From Streptomyces sp. DvalAA-43 (GTDB taxonomy: Bacteria > Actinomycetota > Actinomycetes > Streptomycetales > Streptomycetaceae): 64,000 bases of DNA. The notes beneath the pieces are model-generated. The model was not told the DNA's origin, did not search any database, and saw only the letters and a program-made list of their open reading frames with translations. How positions within the stretch are numbered: the stretch's first letter is position 1; the number at the start of each line of letters is the position of its first letter. The position numbers and the translations under genes are program-made. This document shows positions 51,032 through 60,028 of this stretch, one piece after another. The stretch spans positions 62,001-126,000 of the forward strand of contig NZ_FMBW01000012.1 of the NCBI RefSeq assembly GCF_900091725.1. The letters run 5' to 3'.

Positions 51032-53011
51032 GTGGTCGACCTAGAGAAGGACGTCTGGGCTGTTGCCGACACCCTGCGTGGTGTCTATGCCCGCAACAAG
51101 GCTGGTGACGTCATCTTGCCTATGACGATCCTCCGTCGCCTGGAGTGCGTCATGGCACCCCACCGAGATCAGGTTGCCGCGATCGTCGCTCAGGAGCCGA
51201 GCGAGGTGTTGCGAGTCAAGGCAATCAAGTCGGTCACCGGCGGTGTGAAGTTCTACAACACGACGAAGCACACCCTGGCCTCCGTGTACGACTCCGGTGA
51301 CGACATGGCCGACAACCTGCTGGAGTATGTCCGAGGGTTCAGCAGCGACATTGACGTCTTCGCGAACTTTCACTTCCCCCAGCACATCGAGCGTATGAGG
51401 AAGGGAGGCATCCTCACAACTATCGTCCGCCAGTTCCGTGACCTCGACCTGTCACCCGAGGCCGTACCGAACTCCAAGATGGGTGAGCTGTTCGAGCATC
51501 TCATCTACATGGACTTCGAGTCATCGAACGCCGAATCAGGCGATCACTACACCCCCCGCGATGCGATCAACCTGCTGGTCGACCTGCTGTTTGCCGAGGA
51601 CGACAACGCGCTGTCCCGCGAAGCCATCCGTAGCATCTACGACCCTACCGTCGGCACTGGCGGCATGCTCAGCGTGGCAGAAGAGCACCTGCACCGCATG
51701 AACCCGGACGCTGAGCTCCTCCTGTACGGGCAAGAACTGCGATCTGAGTCCTATGCCATGTGCCGCTCCGACATGCTTGCCAAGGGCCAGAATCCCCAGA
51801 ACATCGCGCTGGGTAATACCTTGACCAGCGACATGTTCCCGGACGATAGGTTCAACTACATTCTCTCCAACCCGCCTTACGGTGTGGACTGGAAGAACAT
51901 CGCCGAGACCGTAGAGAACGAGCACAAGAAGGGCTCCGTCGGCCGCTTTGCAGCGGGACTGCCATCCACCTCTGACGGCGCCCTGCTGTTCGTCCAGCAC
52001 GCCATCGCGAAGATGAACCCCGCAGAGAGTCAGGACGGTGGCGCTCGCGCTGGCATCGTCCTGAACGGCTCCCCACTGTTCTCTGGCGGCGCAGGCAGCG
52101 GTCCCAGCAACATCCGGGGATGGCTGCTGGAGAGCGATTTGATCGAGGCCATCGTCGCGCTGCCGAGCGATATGTTCTACAACACGGGCATTCCCACCTA
52201 CCTGTGGATCTTCGACAATGACAAGCGCCCGGATCGCGAAGGGAAGGTGCAGCTCATTGATGCCACGGCCCTCGGCGTAAAGATGCGGAAATCCCTGGGA
52301 TCGAAGCGCGTTGAGATCGATGAGGGGGCCCGAAAGTGCGTACTGAAGCAATACGCTGAAATGGAGTCTTCGGACACATCCAAGGTCTTCGATAACCTCG
52401 ACTTCGCTTTCTGGCAGATCACCGTTGAACGGCCTTGGCGCCTGAACTTCGAGACCACACCTGAGAGGGTCGCCCGCGTCGCCGAACACAAGACACTTGG
52501 CAATGTCGGCGGCCTGGTGGAGGGGCTGAACTCCTTCAACGGGGGGCAGTACCTCAATCGGGAAAATTTCCTCAGTGACCTAGGAAAGCATCTTGCTTCC
52601 CGCGCTATCACCCTCACCGCCGCGCAACGCAAGGCTCTGTGGCAGACCTTGGGCGAACGTGACAAGAATGCTGATATCTGCCGCGTTCAGTCAGGCAAGA
52701 ATAAGGGTGATGCGGAGCCCGATCCCTACCTGCGGGAGACCGAGAACGTCCCCTTCGGGTGGGAGGGACATGCCAAACTCCATGACGCGAAGGACGCCAC
52801 CATCGAGGCGTACTTTGACGCGAAGGTCCGCCCGCACCGCGAGGACGCCTGGCTCGACCACACCAAGACCAGGGTGGGTTACGAGATCCCATTCACCCGC
52901 CACTTCTACAAGTACGTACCCCCGCGCTCGCTAGCTGAAATCGACGCCGACCTCGAGGAGTCCTTGCAGGAGATCCTCGGGCTGCTGCACAAGGTGGAGG
53001 CCAAGAAATGA
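51032..53011 (+). CDS. hsdM: Type I restriction-modification system methyltransferase subunit HsdM
   Basis: A 659-residue adenine-N6 DNA methyltransferase. The N-terminal helical HsdM domain starts with LEKDVWAVADTLRG and contains KMGELFEHLIYMDFE. SAM-binding motif I is YDPTVGTGGML and the catalytic motif IV is LSNPPYG. The specificity-contacting C-terminus follows. GTG 51032 with GGAAGGA upstream matches the family start; the frame is open further upstream but unrelated. It overlaps hsdS by four bases. Together with HsdS and HsdR it forms a complete type I system that methylates self DNA and cuts unmodified DNA. Confidence 0.94.
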   Translation: MVDLEKDVWAVADTLRGVYARNKAGDVILPMTILRRLECVMAPHRDQVAAIVAQEPSEVLRVKAIKSVTGGVKFYNTTKHTLASVYDSGDDMADNLLEYVRGFSSDIDVFANFHFPQHIERMRKGGILTTIVRQFRDLDLSPEAVPNSKMGELFEHLIYMDFESSNAESGDHYTPRDAINLLVDLLFAEDDNALSREAIRSIYDPTVGTGGMLSVAEEHLHRMNPDAELLLYGQELRSESYAMCRSDMLAKGQNPQNIALGNTLTSDMFPDDRFNYILSNPPYGVDWKNIAETVENEHKKGSVGRFAAGLPSTSDGALLFVQHAIAKMNPAESQDGGARAGIVLNGSPLFSGGAGSGPSNIRGWLLESDLIEAIVALPSDMFYNTGIPTYLWIFDNDKRPDREGKVQLIDATALGVKMRKSLGSKRVEIDEGARKCVLKQYAEMESSDTSKVFDNLDFAFWQITVERPWRLNFETTPERVARVAEHKTLGNVGGLVEGLNSFNGGQYLNRENFLSDLGKHLASRAITLTAAQRKALWQTLGERDKNADICRVQSGKNKGDAEPDPYLRETENVPFGWEGHAKLHDAKDATIEAYFDAKVRPHREDAWLDHTKTRVGYEIPFTRHFYKYVPPRSLAEIDADLEESLQEILGLLHKVEAKK

Positions 53012-54279
53012 GCGCTCCACGCCCCTGGGGGGATACCCAGCTGCCGTGGACGATGGGTCAGGTCAAACACCTGGGGCGCGTCACTCTCGGCAAGATGCTT
53101 CAGAGCAAAGACACTGGCGACGACGTGCTTGCTCCGTACATGCGAGCGGCCAATGTCCAGCCGGACGGCGTCCTGGCGCTCGATGATGTCAAGGGAATGT
53201 GGTTCTCGTCCCGCGAGTTGGACGATCTCGACCTCCGACAGAGCGACGTCGTTGTTGTCGAGGGCGGGCAGGGCGGCTTCGGACGTGCGGCGTACATCAG
53301 CGGCGACCTCGACGGTTGGGGATTCCAGAACTCGATCAACCGGGTGCGTCCGGAGGCCGGCCACGATGGGCGATTCCTGGCCTACTATCTGATCGCCCTG
53401 CGCGCCACTGGATTTGTCCGTCGGTACTGCAACATCGTCTCTATGCCGCATCTGACTGCTGAGAAGCTGGCGGCCCTTCCCCTCCCGCTTGCCTCCGGTT
53501 CTGAGCAAACAGCCATCGCAGACCGGCTGGACCGTGAGACAACCGACATCGACGAGCTAATTGCCGCGCAGGAGCGGTTCGTTGGACGTCTACAGGAGCG
53601 CAAGCAAGCCGTCGTGGAGCATGCCCTTGCCACGGCTGAGTCAGCAGTGCCTGATACGCGGCTAAAGCACGTGGTGTGCTCGGTCCGACAAGGATGGAGC
53701 CCACAGTGCCTTCCATGGCCGGGCGACGGAGTCGAGACCTGGGCGGTTCTGAAGGCTGGAGCAGCTAACCACGGGGTCTTCCGCCCGGAAGAAAATAAGG
53801 AGCTCCCAGCGGAATTGGAGCCGCGTCCGTCCACCGTAGTGAGGTCGGGTGAGCTCGTGGTCTCCCGAGCCAACACTCGTGACCTCGTCGGCAGCGCAGC
53901 CGTCGTGACAGGGAACTACCCGCGGCTCATGCTGAGCGACAAGCTCTACGCTCTCAACCTCGACACATCCAAGGCGGTGCCGCGATACGTCGCCCTTCTC
54001 CTGGCCAGCCGCCGAGTAAGAGACCTGATCGAGATGGCCGCCAGCGGCGCGAGTGCCTCGATGCTGAACATCAGCAGGGACGAAATTCTGAACCTTCCGC
54101 TGAATGTACCCGTCCTCGTAGAGCAGAGCCGCATTCTGAAGTACCTGGACCAGGAAACAGCGGAGATCGACAGCCTGATCGCGAAGACGCAACGGCACGT
54201 TGAACTCGCCAAGGAACGGCGCATCGCGCTGATTACGGCGGCCGTGACGGGCCAGATTGACATCCTGAAGGGGGACTGA
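53008..54279 (+). CDS. hsdS: Type I restriction-modification specificity subunit HsdS
   Basis: A 423-residue DNA-specificity protein with two target-recognition domains, each followed by a long conserved helix. The first half ends with EQTAIADRLDRETTDIDELI and ERFVGRLQERKQ; the second half ends with EQSRILKYLDQETAEIDSLI and RHVELAKERRIAL. The two spacer helices are thus near repeats of each other, as expected for a bipartite recognition sequence. The recognition sequence cannot be predicted by eye. The ATG overlaps the hsdM stop codon and hsdR follows three bases after its end, giving the order M-S-R in one operon. Confidence 0.93.
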   Translation: MSAPRPWGDTQLPWTMGQVKHLGRVTLGKMLQSKDTGDDVLAPYMRAANVQPDGVLALDDVKGMWFSSRELDDLDLRQSDVVVVEGGQGGFGRAAYISGDLDGWGFQNSINRVRPEAGHDGRFLAYYLIALRATGFVRRYCNIVSMPHLTAEKLAALPLPLASGSEQTAIADRLDRETTDIDELIAAQERFVGRLQERKQAVVEHALATAESAVPDTRLKHVVCSVRQGWSPQCLPWPGDGVETWAVLKAGAANHGVFRPEENKELPAELEPRPSTVVRSGELVVSRANTRDLVGSAAVVTGNYPRLMLSDKLYALNLDTSKAVPRYVALLLASRRVRDLIEMAASGASASMLNISRDEILNLPLNVPVLVEQSRILKYLDQETAEIDSLIAKTQRHVELAKERRIALITAAVTGQIDILKGD

Positions 54280-54282
54280 TTC

Positions 54283-57200
54283 GTGGGGGACCTGACGTAT
54301 GAAGAACAGTTCGAGCGGCAGATATGCGAGGATCTCGCGGCGCACGGCTGGGAGTACTCACCGAACGACGAGGGGTATGACGCGGCACGTGCCCTGTTCC
54401 CGCAGGACGTCTTCGGGTGGTTCGAAGACCTGGCTCCTCAGGAATGGGCGCGCGGCATTGGATCTGGTCCTCGGGCAGCTGCAGCGCAGGACGCCCTGCT
54501 TGACCTGATCGTTCAGCTTCGCGCAACGCCGCTCGACAACAAGGGTGGCGGCCCGGGAGGGACCCTGCAGTTACTGCGCTCGAGTGTGCCCGTGGGACTG
54601 CGCGATGAACTGAAGATGGTCCAGTGGCGCCCTGCGGACCCGACCAATGGCACCCGCGTCGCAGCCTACGACAAGGTGCGTCTGCGGATCATGAGGCAGG
54701 TGCACTATTCCCACCAGAAGCCCCACGACAGCATCGACCTGGTCGCATTCATCAACGGCATCCCGGTGGCCACGTTCGAGCTGAAGACCAAGTTCAAGCA
54801 GTCTATCGAGGCTGCCGTCAAGCAGTACGCGCAGGACCGGAACCCCAAGGGGGAACCCCTGCTGGCGTTTGGCGCCGGAGCCCTGGTGCACTTCGTGGTC
54901 ACCGAGTCCGAAGTCCGGATGACCACCCGACTGGCCGGCGAGAACACCTACTTCCTCCCCTTCAACCAGGGAAAGGACGGTGGTGCAGGCAATCCAGTCA
55001 ACGAAGACGGACCGGCCACCGCGTACCTGTGGGAGCGGGTCATGGCCCGCGACGCTTGGCTCGACATCTTCGGGTCCATGCTGTTCGTGGACGTGAAGAC
55101 CAGCACGAACCTGATCACGCGTGAGCGTAAGACGGCGACCAACGTCATCTTCCCACGTTTCCACCAGTGGCAGGCCGTCTCGCGCATGGTCGAGCAGGCG
55201 GAGGCTGAGAGCGCAGGTGGGCGGTTCCTGATCCAGCACTCCGCGGGGTCGGGCAAGACCAATACGATTGGCTGGACCGCGCACCATCTCTCGAATCTGC
55301 ATGATCAAGCAGGGCGCAAGATCTTCGACACGGTGGTGGTGATCACCGACCGGACGGTGCTGGACGATCAGATGCAGCGAGCGGTCCTGCAGATCGAGGG
55401 CAAGCGGGATTACGTCTATAACGTCGACAGGCGAGCTCGCACCGATGCAGGTTCCAAGTCGCGTGCGCTGCTTAAGGCGCTGCAGGACCGGCGCCGCATC
55501 GTGGTGGTGACCATCCAGACCTTCCCGGCCGTGCTGAGGCTGCTGTCCGAAGACGACTCGCTGGCTGGACATCGCTTTGCGGTCATCGCGGACGAGGCGC
55601 ACTCCTCGCAGGCCGGAGCCACGGCGAAGAAGGTGCGCCAGGTGTTGCGCGCTGGCGGTCAAGAAGTCGACGAGGGCGCGGACGTCGATGCCGAGGACAC
55701 GATCAACGCCTTCGCAGACGTTCCGACGCCGAACGTGTCGTTCTTTGCGTTCACCGCCACCCCGAAGTCGAAGACCGTCGAGCTGTTCGGGCGCCGTGAG
55801 ACCGCCGACGCCAAGCCGTCTGCGTTCGACGTGTACTCGATGAAGCAGGCCATCCAAGAGGGCTTCATCCTGGACGTTTTGCCTCGCTTCCAGTACTACG
55901 GCACCGTCTATCAGATCGCCGAGGTGATCAAGAAGAATGGTGTCAACATCTCCGTAGATGACGAGGACCATCTGGTCGAGAAAACTGCTGCGGCCAAGGC
56001 CCTCAAGCGGTTCGTGCGTCTGCATCCGACGAACATCTCCCAGAAGGTGGAGATCATCGTCGAGCACTTCCGTGCCAATGTGGCCGGCATGCTTGGTGGT
56101 CATGCGAAGGCCATGATTGTCACCTCGGAGCGTAAGCACGCGCTGCGCTACAAGGTGCTGATCGACAAGTACATAAAATCCAAGGGCTACGACCTGGGCA
56201 CCTTGGTCGCCTTCTCTGGCACCCTGGACGATCCGGACTTCGGCATCCATGACGAGGTCTCCGAGGCCAAGATGAATCCGGGTGCCGGCCCGGATCTGGC
56301 CGCGGCGTTCGCCGAGCCGAATTACCGGGTAATGATAGCGGCAGACAAATTCCAGACAGGGTTCGATCAGCCACTGCTCTGCGCGATGTACGTCGACAAG
56401 CGACTAGAGGACATCCAGGCGGTCCAGACCCTTTCTCGTCTCAATCGCACCTTCCGGATGGATAGCCTGGTCAAGGATCGGGTTTTCATTTTGGACTTCG
56501 TGAACGAGCCCAAGGATATCCAGGCGGCCTTTGCGAAATGGTACGAAGAGGCTGAAATTGAGACTGAGACCGACCCCAATCAACTGCACGTATTGGCAAT
56601 GGGGCTGCGCACCTTCGGCGTCTTTGATATCCAAGACGTTGTCCAGTTCGTCCAAGGCGTTCACGACGGCGACCGCAACATGATCACTGCGGCGATGGGT
56701 CGGGCCCAGGACGAGTTTGCCCGCAAGTGGCAGCGGGCCGTCGAAGATGAGAACGCTCAGGACGTGGAACGTCTGGAGCAGTTCCGGAAGAACGTCTCCT
56801 CGTTCGTGCGGCTGTACGACTTCCTGTCGCAAGTCTACGATTACTCGGGCTCCCCCCTGGAAGACCTGTCCTCTTTCTGCCGTGAACTCGCACAGTGGAT
56901 CAAAGCCGAGCGCACGCACGACGAGATCGACATCTCAAGCGCCCGGTTGGTCGCCATCGAACAGAAGGATAAGGGCGTCACCAACGCCTCGGTCACACAG
57001 AAGGGAGATAAGCTGACCGGACCTACCGCAGTGGGAACGGCCACGGTGAAGGACCCGAAAATGGTCCCGCTACTGGAGGTCATCGACACCCTTAACACCT
57101 TGTTCGATGACCTTTCGGAGTCGGCCATCGCGGGACTGATGGCGCTCGTCATCCAGGCGGCGAAGTCGGACGAGATGCTGAAGTCGCGGGCGCTGGAGAA

Positions 57201-57408
57201 CAGCCTGGAAAACTTCCTGAAGTCCGAAAAGGTCCGCGACCGGATCCTGGACACCTTGCTTGCCGCCCCCGGCGAGCTGGGCAAGGCAGTAGCGGAGGTC
57301 GTCGGCGACGGCAGGGGTTTGAACAGCATCATCGCTGGCGCCTTCCATGGCGTCCGCTTGGACGCCGAGCAGGAGGACTCTGCAGAAGGCGATACGCCGC
57401 GACAGTGA
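54283..57408 (+). CDS. hsdR: Type I restriction endonuclease subunit HsdR
   Basis: A 1041-residue motor-nuclease. The N-terminal PD-(D/E)XK domain shows SIDLVAFINGIPVATFELKT with the ExK pair. The SF2 translocase follows, with Walker A HSAGSGKTNT near residue 320, DEAH at about 437 (VIADEAHSSQAG), and motif VI region AVQTLSRLNRTF. All catalytic motifs are intact. Start is a GTG at 54283, three bases after hsdS. A leucine TTA codon, rare in Streptomyces, lies at residue 97, and overall codon use is less GC-biased than in the core genes on the left, indicating horizontal origin and possible bldA dependence. Confidence 0.94.
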   Translation: MGDLTYEEQFERQICEDLAAHGWEYSPNDEGYDAARALFPQDVFGWFEDLAPQEWARGIGSGPRAAAAQDALLDLIVQLRATPLDNKGGGPGGTLQLLRSSVPVGLRDELKMVQWRPADPTNGTRVAAYDKVRLRIMRQVHYSHQKPHDSIDLVAFINGIPVATFELKTKFKQSIEAAVKQYAQDRNPKGEPLLAFGAGALVHFVVTESEVRMTTRLAGENTYFLPFNQGKDGGAGNPVNEDGPATAYLWERVMARDAWLDIFGSMLFVDVKTSTNLITRERKTATNVIFPRFHQWQAVSRMVEQAEAESAGGRFLIQHSAGSGKTNTIGWTAHHLSNLHDQAGRKIFDTVVVITDRTVLDDQMQRAVLQIEGKRDYVYNVDRRARTDAGSKSRALLKALQDRRRIVVVTIQTFPAVLRLLSEDDSLAGHRFAVIADEAHSSQAGATAKKVRQVLRAGGQEVDEGADVDAEDTINAFADVPTPNVSFFAFTATPKSKTVELFGRRETADAKPSAFDVYSMKQAIQEGFILDVLPRFQYYGTVYQIAEVIKKNGVNISVDDEDHLVEKTAAAKALKRFVRLHPTNISQKVEIIVEHFRANVAGMLGGHAKAMIVTSERKHALRYKVLIDKYIKSKGYDLGTLVAFSGTLDDPDFGIHDEVSEAKMNPGAGPDLAAAFAEPNYRVMIAADKFQTGFDQPLLCAMYVDKRLEDIQAVQTLSRLNRTFRMDSLVKDRVFILDFVNEPKDIQAAFAKWYEEAEIETETDPNQLHVLAMGLRTFGVFDIQDVVQFVQGVHDGDRNMITAAMGRAQDEFARKWQRAVEDENAQDVERLEQFRKNVSSFVRLYDFLSQVYDYSGSPLEDLSSFCRELAQWIKAERTHDEIDISSARLVAIEQKDKGVTNASVTQKGDKLTGPTAVGTATVKDPKMVPLLEVIDTLNTLFDDLSESAIAGLMALVIQAAKSDEMLKSRALENSLENFLKSEKVRDRILDTLLAAPGELGKAVAEVVGDGRGLNSIIAGAFHGVRLDAEQEDSAEGDTPRQ

Positions 57409-57914
57409 CAGGCGCTTGTACTGCTCCGGTATCTGCAGCCACCGGGCGCGACGAATGGGCCAGAGTCGGACTGCGAGTGTCATCGACCGTGGTAGGTGCG
57501 CTGAACGATGCAAGGAGCTGACGTATGTCCCGACGCCTGCCGTACGGTTGGTGGGCTTCGGGCCGTACATCATGTCGGGAGGCGGCTGGGATGCTAGCGG
57601 CGCTTCGCACGTCTGCCGTCAGGGAAGGCGAGTCAACGGGCAGCGTTGTCCTTGTCCTTGGTCGCGGCGAAGGTAGTCAGCCTGCCCAGTGACCTGCTCC
57701 TTCTGGTGACCCCGGCCCGGGCTTGCCTTGGACGCGGCTAGAAGTCGCGGTGCGCGTGAACAGGTTCGAGGGCAGCGTCTCTCCGGCCGCGTGAGTGGCC
57801 CCGCGTACACCAAGCCGCGACCAGCACTGTCCGAATCCCGCCCTACTGCCATGCGGTGGAGGCGGGTTAACTCAGACGTTCGCCCAGAGGTTGGAGAATT
57901 GAGAGGAGAGCTCG
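57409..57914. other. Intergenic region between hsdR and the peptide gene
   Basis: About 500 bases. It contains one short frame with a good ribosome-binding site (57525-57692). Nothing else was recognised; the final 60 bases should hold the promoter of the peptide-JmjC-AKR unit. Confidence 0.4.
57525..57692 (+). CDS. Possible 55-residue small protein
   Basis: A frame beginning MSRRLPYGWWASGRTSCREA and ending GRGEGSQPAQ, with AAGGAG eight bases before the ATG. No family is recognised. The good ribosome-binding site is the main support; composition is unremarkable. It lies upstream of a peptide-modification candidate locus. Confidence 0.25.
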   Translation: MSRRLPYGWWASGRTSCREAAGMLAALRTSAVREGESTGSVVLVLGRGEGSQPAQ

Positions 57915-58091
57915 ATGGCAGACGGGGCATCCACACAGGTGGCGGGGACCAGCCCCGCGCTTCTGATCGCGGTGGAGGAGCTGGCGACTGCGCACGACCG
58001 CAGCGAGTCCGAGCGGTCCGACATCACCAGTTCGCAGAACAGCGCGGGAGATGACGGCGACAACCGCGACCTGAACCTCCCAAAGGAGTAG
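57915..58091 (+). CDS. 58-residue acidic peptide, candidate modified-peptide precursor
   Basis: A short gene with a strong ribosome-binding site (GAGAGGAGAG) eight bases or so before ATG 57915. It begins MADGASTQVAGTSPALLIAV, has an amphipathic middle (EELATAHDRSESERSD) and ends with a polar, Ser/Asn/Asp-rich tail, ITSSQNSAGDDGDNRDLNLP plus Lys-Glu. The layout of a helical leader and a low-complexity polar core is typical of RiPP precursors. The next gene, a JmjC/cupin oxygenase, starts nine bases after the stop, and an aldo-keto reductase follows. Asp, Asn or Arg side chains in the tail are plausible hydroxylation targets. No family is recognised, so the precursor role is inference from size, spacing and context. 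Confidence 0.6.
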   Translation: MADGASTQVAGTSPALLIAVEELATAHDRSESERSDITSSQNSAGDDGDNRDLNLPKE

Positions 58092-58100
58092 GGGGAACCC

Positions 58101-59312
58101 ATGGAGCACCGGCTCGTCAGCCACATCGAGAAGGCTCTCGGCTGGGACGGGCCGGGTTCCGTGGGATCCGCGTTCGCGCGCGGCCGTCTCACGGACCCGG
58201 AACTGCCCACACGGCTGTTGACCCCGCTCAGACTGCTGGACCTGATCAAGCGCCGCCATCTGGCCAATCCGCAGCTGCGCTGTTATGCCGAGGGCGAGGA
58301 AGTGCACCCGTCCACGTTCCTGTCCACCAACGTCAACCGGCGCAGGCAGGCCGTGCGCCAAGCGGACATGGCGGCCCTCGGACGAATCCTCAATGACGGT
58401 GGCACCGTGGTCTTGGATCACGTGGACTTCTTCGACCCGACGCTGGAAGTCGCCTGCCGGGCCCTGGGCTGGTGGTCCGGCGAACTCACCTCTGCCAACG
58501 CCTACCTCGCGGTGGGTGACACCGACGGATTCCATCTGCACTGGGACGACCACGAGGTCATCGCCGTGCAGCTTTCTGGCGAGAAGTCGTGGGAAGTACG
58601 CGGTCCCTCGCGGCCGGCGCCGATGTACCGCGACGCGGAACGCAACCGCACGCCCTCCGAGGAAGTGCTGTGGAAGGGCACGATGCGGGCCGGGGACGTC
58701 ATGCACATCCCACGAGGCTTCTGGCACACCGCGACCCGTCTCGGCTCGGGGAGTGGTGGACACTCCCTGCACGTGACGTTCGGGTTCACCAAACGGACCG
58801 GTGTCACCTGGGCCAACTTCCTCTCTGACGCCGCCCGCGCCGACGACGCGTTCCGTCACGACTTGGAGGGCGTGCAGGGCACAGCACACCAGGTGCTGAC
58901 GGACAAGCTCAGTGCCCTGGCCGCCACCCACAGCCCGGAGCGGTACCTGGACGAATTGCGGTCCAGCACCCCGCCCGCACGCCACATGCCGCACGTGGTC
59001 GCCTTCGGACGGCCGGACGGAGTCGTGGCCGTCACCGAGTTCGAGCCCTCCATCGTCCGCTCCGGTGACACGGTCCAAGTGTGCGGTGGCGGTAAGCGGC
59101 TGACCTTCCACGAGCGCGCAGAACCGAGCCTGCGAGAGCTCCTGTCAGGTCACCCGGTCTGCCTCGAGGGTGCCCCCGACGACATCATCGCTTTGGCCAA
59201 CTTGTTGATCACGGAGGGGCTGTGCGAACCGCTGACGGAACTATCGTCCTCGGGCTACACCGGTCTGGTCACGCCCGTGACCTACTCGAAGCAGCCGCCG
59301 ACCTCGATGTAA
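58101..59312 (+). CDS. JmjC/cupin_4-type Fe(II)/2-oxoglutarate oxygenase
   Basis: A 403-residue protein of the cupin_4/JmjC group, which includes ribosomal oxygenases and peptide hydroxylases. The metal motif is FHLHWDDHEV (His147, Asp149) with the third ligand His209 in IPRGFWHTA, and the usual VQLSGEKSWEV strand lies between. A dimerisation and winged-helix region follows. It would hydroxylate an amino acid side chain in a protein or peptide. It starts nine bases after the 58-residue peptide gene, and its last 91 bases overlap the next gene in another frame. Its C-terminal 30 residues (GYTGLVTPVTYSKQPP) are probably extra to the fold. The peptide is the natural candidate substrate. Confidence 0.82.
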   Translation: MEHRLVSHIEKALGWDGPGSVGSAFARGRLTDPELPTRLLTPLRLLDLIKRRHLANPQLRCYAEGEEVHPSTFLSTNVNRRRQAVRQADMAALGRILNDGGTVVLDHVDFFDPTLEVACRALGWWSGELTSANAYLAVGDTDGFHLHWDDHEVIAVQLSGEKSWEVRGPSRPAPMYRDAERNRTPSEEVLWKGTMRAGDVMHIPRGFWHTATRLGSGSGGHSLHVTFGFTKRTGVTWANFLSDAARADDAFRHDLEGVQGTAHQVLTDKLSALAATHSPERYLDELRSSTPPARHMPHVVAFGRPDGVVAVTEFEPSIVRSGDTVQVCGGGKRLTFHERAEPSLRELLSGHPVCLEGAPDDIIALANLLITEGLCEPLTELSSSGYTGLVTPVTYSKQPPTSM

Positions 59313-60028
59313 CACGCCTCGACACCGCGTCCAACTACCTGCGTCATCGCTCCCACGAGGTCCTGAGGACGACGGCAGGCGATCTTCTGCAAAAATTCTC
59401 GGTCTCCACCAAGGTCGGGTATTTCCCCGAGGGGCACAGCCTAGCTCCCGCCCGGCTCCGCGTAGCCGTCGAGCAAGCCATCAAGGATCTCGGGCGGGAG
59501 CCTGATCTGGTATTTCTCCACAACCCAGAGCACTCGGCACCCGACGCCGAGACGCTGGAACAGGCGTGCACGGTCCTGGCCGATGCAGCGCAGGCGGGGC
59601 TCTGCCGTTCCTGGGGCGTCTCGACGTGGGACCCGCGCTCGCTCATGGACTTCGACGTGCCAAGCCCTGATGTCCTTATGGTCCGAGCGGGGTTGCTGGT
59701 CGGGATCGACGTCCTCGAAGCGGCCGAGGCCCTGGCGATGCGGTGGCGCCCGTCGCAGGTATGGGGCATGAGCCCCTTCGGCGGAAGTACGGCCGAGGTG
59801 GTGTGGGAGCGCTTCGATCCGAGGATCTTCCTGCGAGGCTCCCCGTCCGCCACGAAGATCCAGGCTGCCTTCCGTTCCTCGTATGGCCTCCCTCGGGTCG
59901 ACGCAGTCGCGGTCGGCACAGACGACGTCGACCATGTGCGTGAGCTGACCGAGGCCCTGATGTACGAGGTCGATGAGAACGTGGTCCGGGAGTACAGGCA
60001 GCTCCTCAAAGCCCGTCAGCGCGCCTGA
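59222..60028 (+). CDS. Aldo-keto reductase family protein
   Basis: A 268-residue TIM-barrel oxidoreductase of the AKR type. The first strand and helix GTIVLGLHRSGHARDLLEAA lead to VTRLDTASNYL, which carries the conserved catalytic Asp and Tyr. VSTKVGYF includes the lysine, and DLVFLHNPE the histidine region. GVSTWDPRSLMDF and the later SPFGGSTAE are further barrel segments. It would reduce a carbonyl with NADPH. The GTG at 59222 lies inside the JmjC gene: the 91-base overlap is long, yet homology clearly begins there. The protein is shorter than typical AKRs (about 300 residues or more). It probably works on the same substrate as the JmjC enzyme. Confidence 0.82.
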   Translation: MRTADGTIVLGLHRSGHARDLLEAAADLDVTRLDTASNYLRHRSHEVLRTTAGDLLQKFSVSTKVGYFPEGHSLAPARLRVAVEQAIKDLGREPDLVFLHNPEHSAPDAETLEQACTVLADAAQAGLCRSWGVSTWDPRSLMDFDVPSPDVLMVRAGLLVGIDVLEAAEALAMRWRPSQVWGMSPFGGSTAEVVWERFDPRIFLRGSPSATKIQAAFRSSYGLPRVDAVAVGTDDVDHVRELTEALMYEVDENVVREYRQLLKARQRA

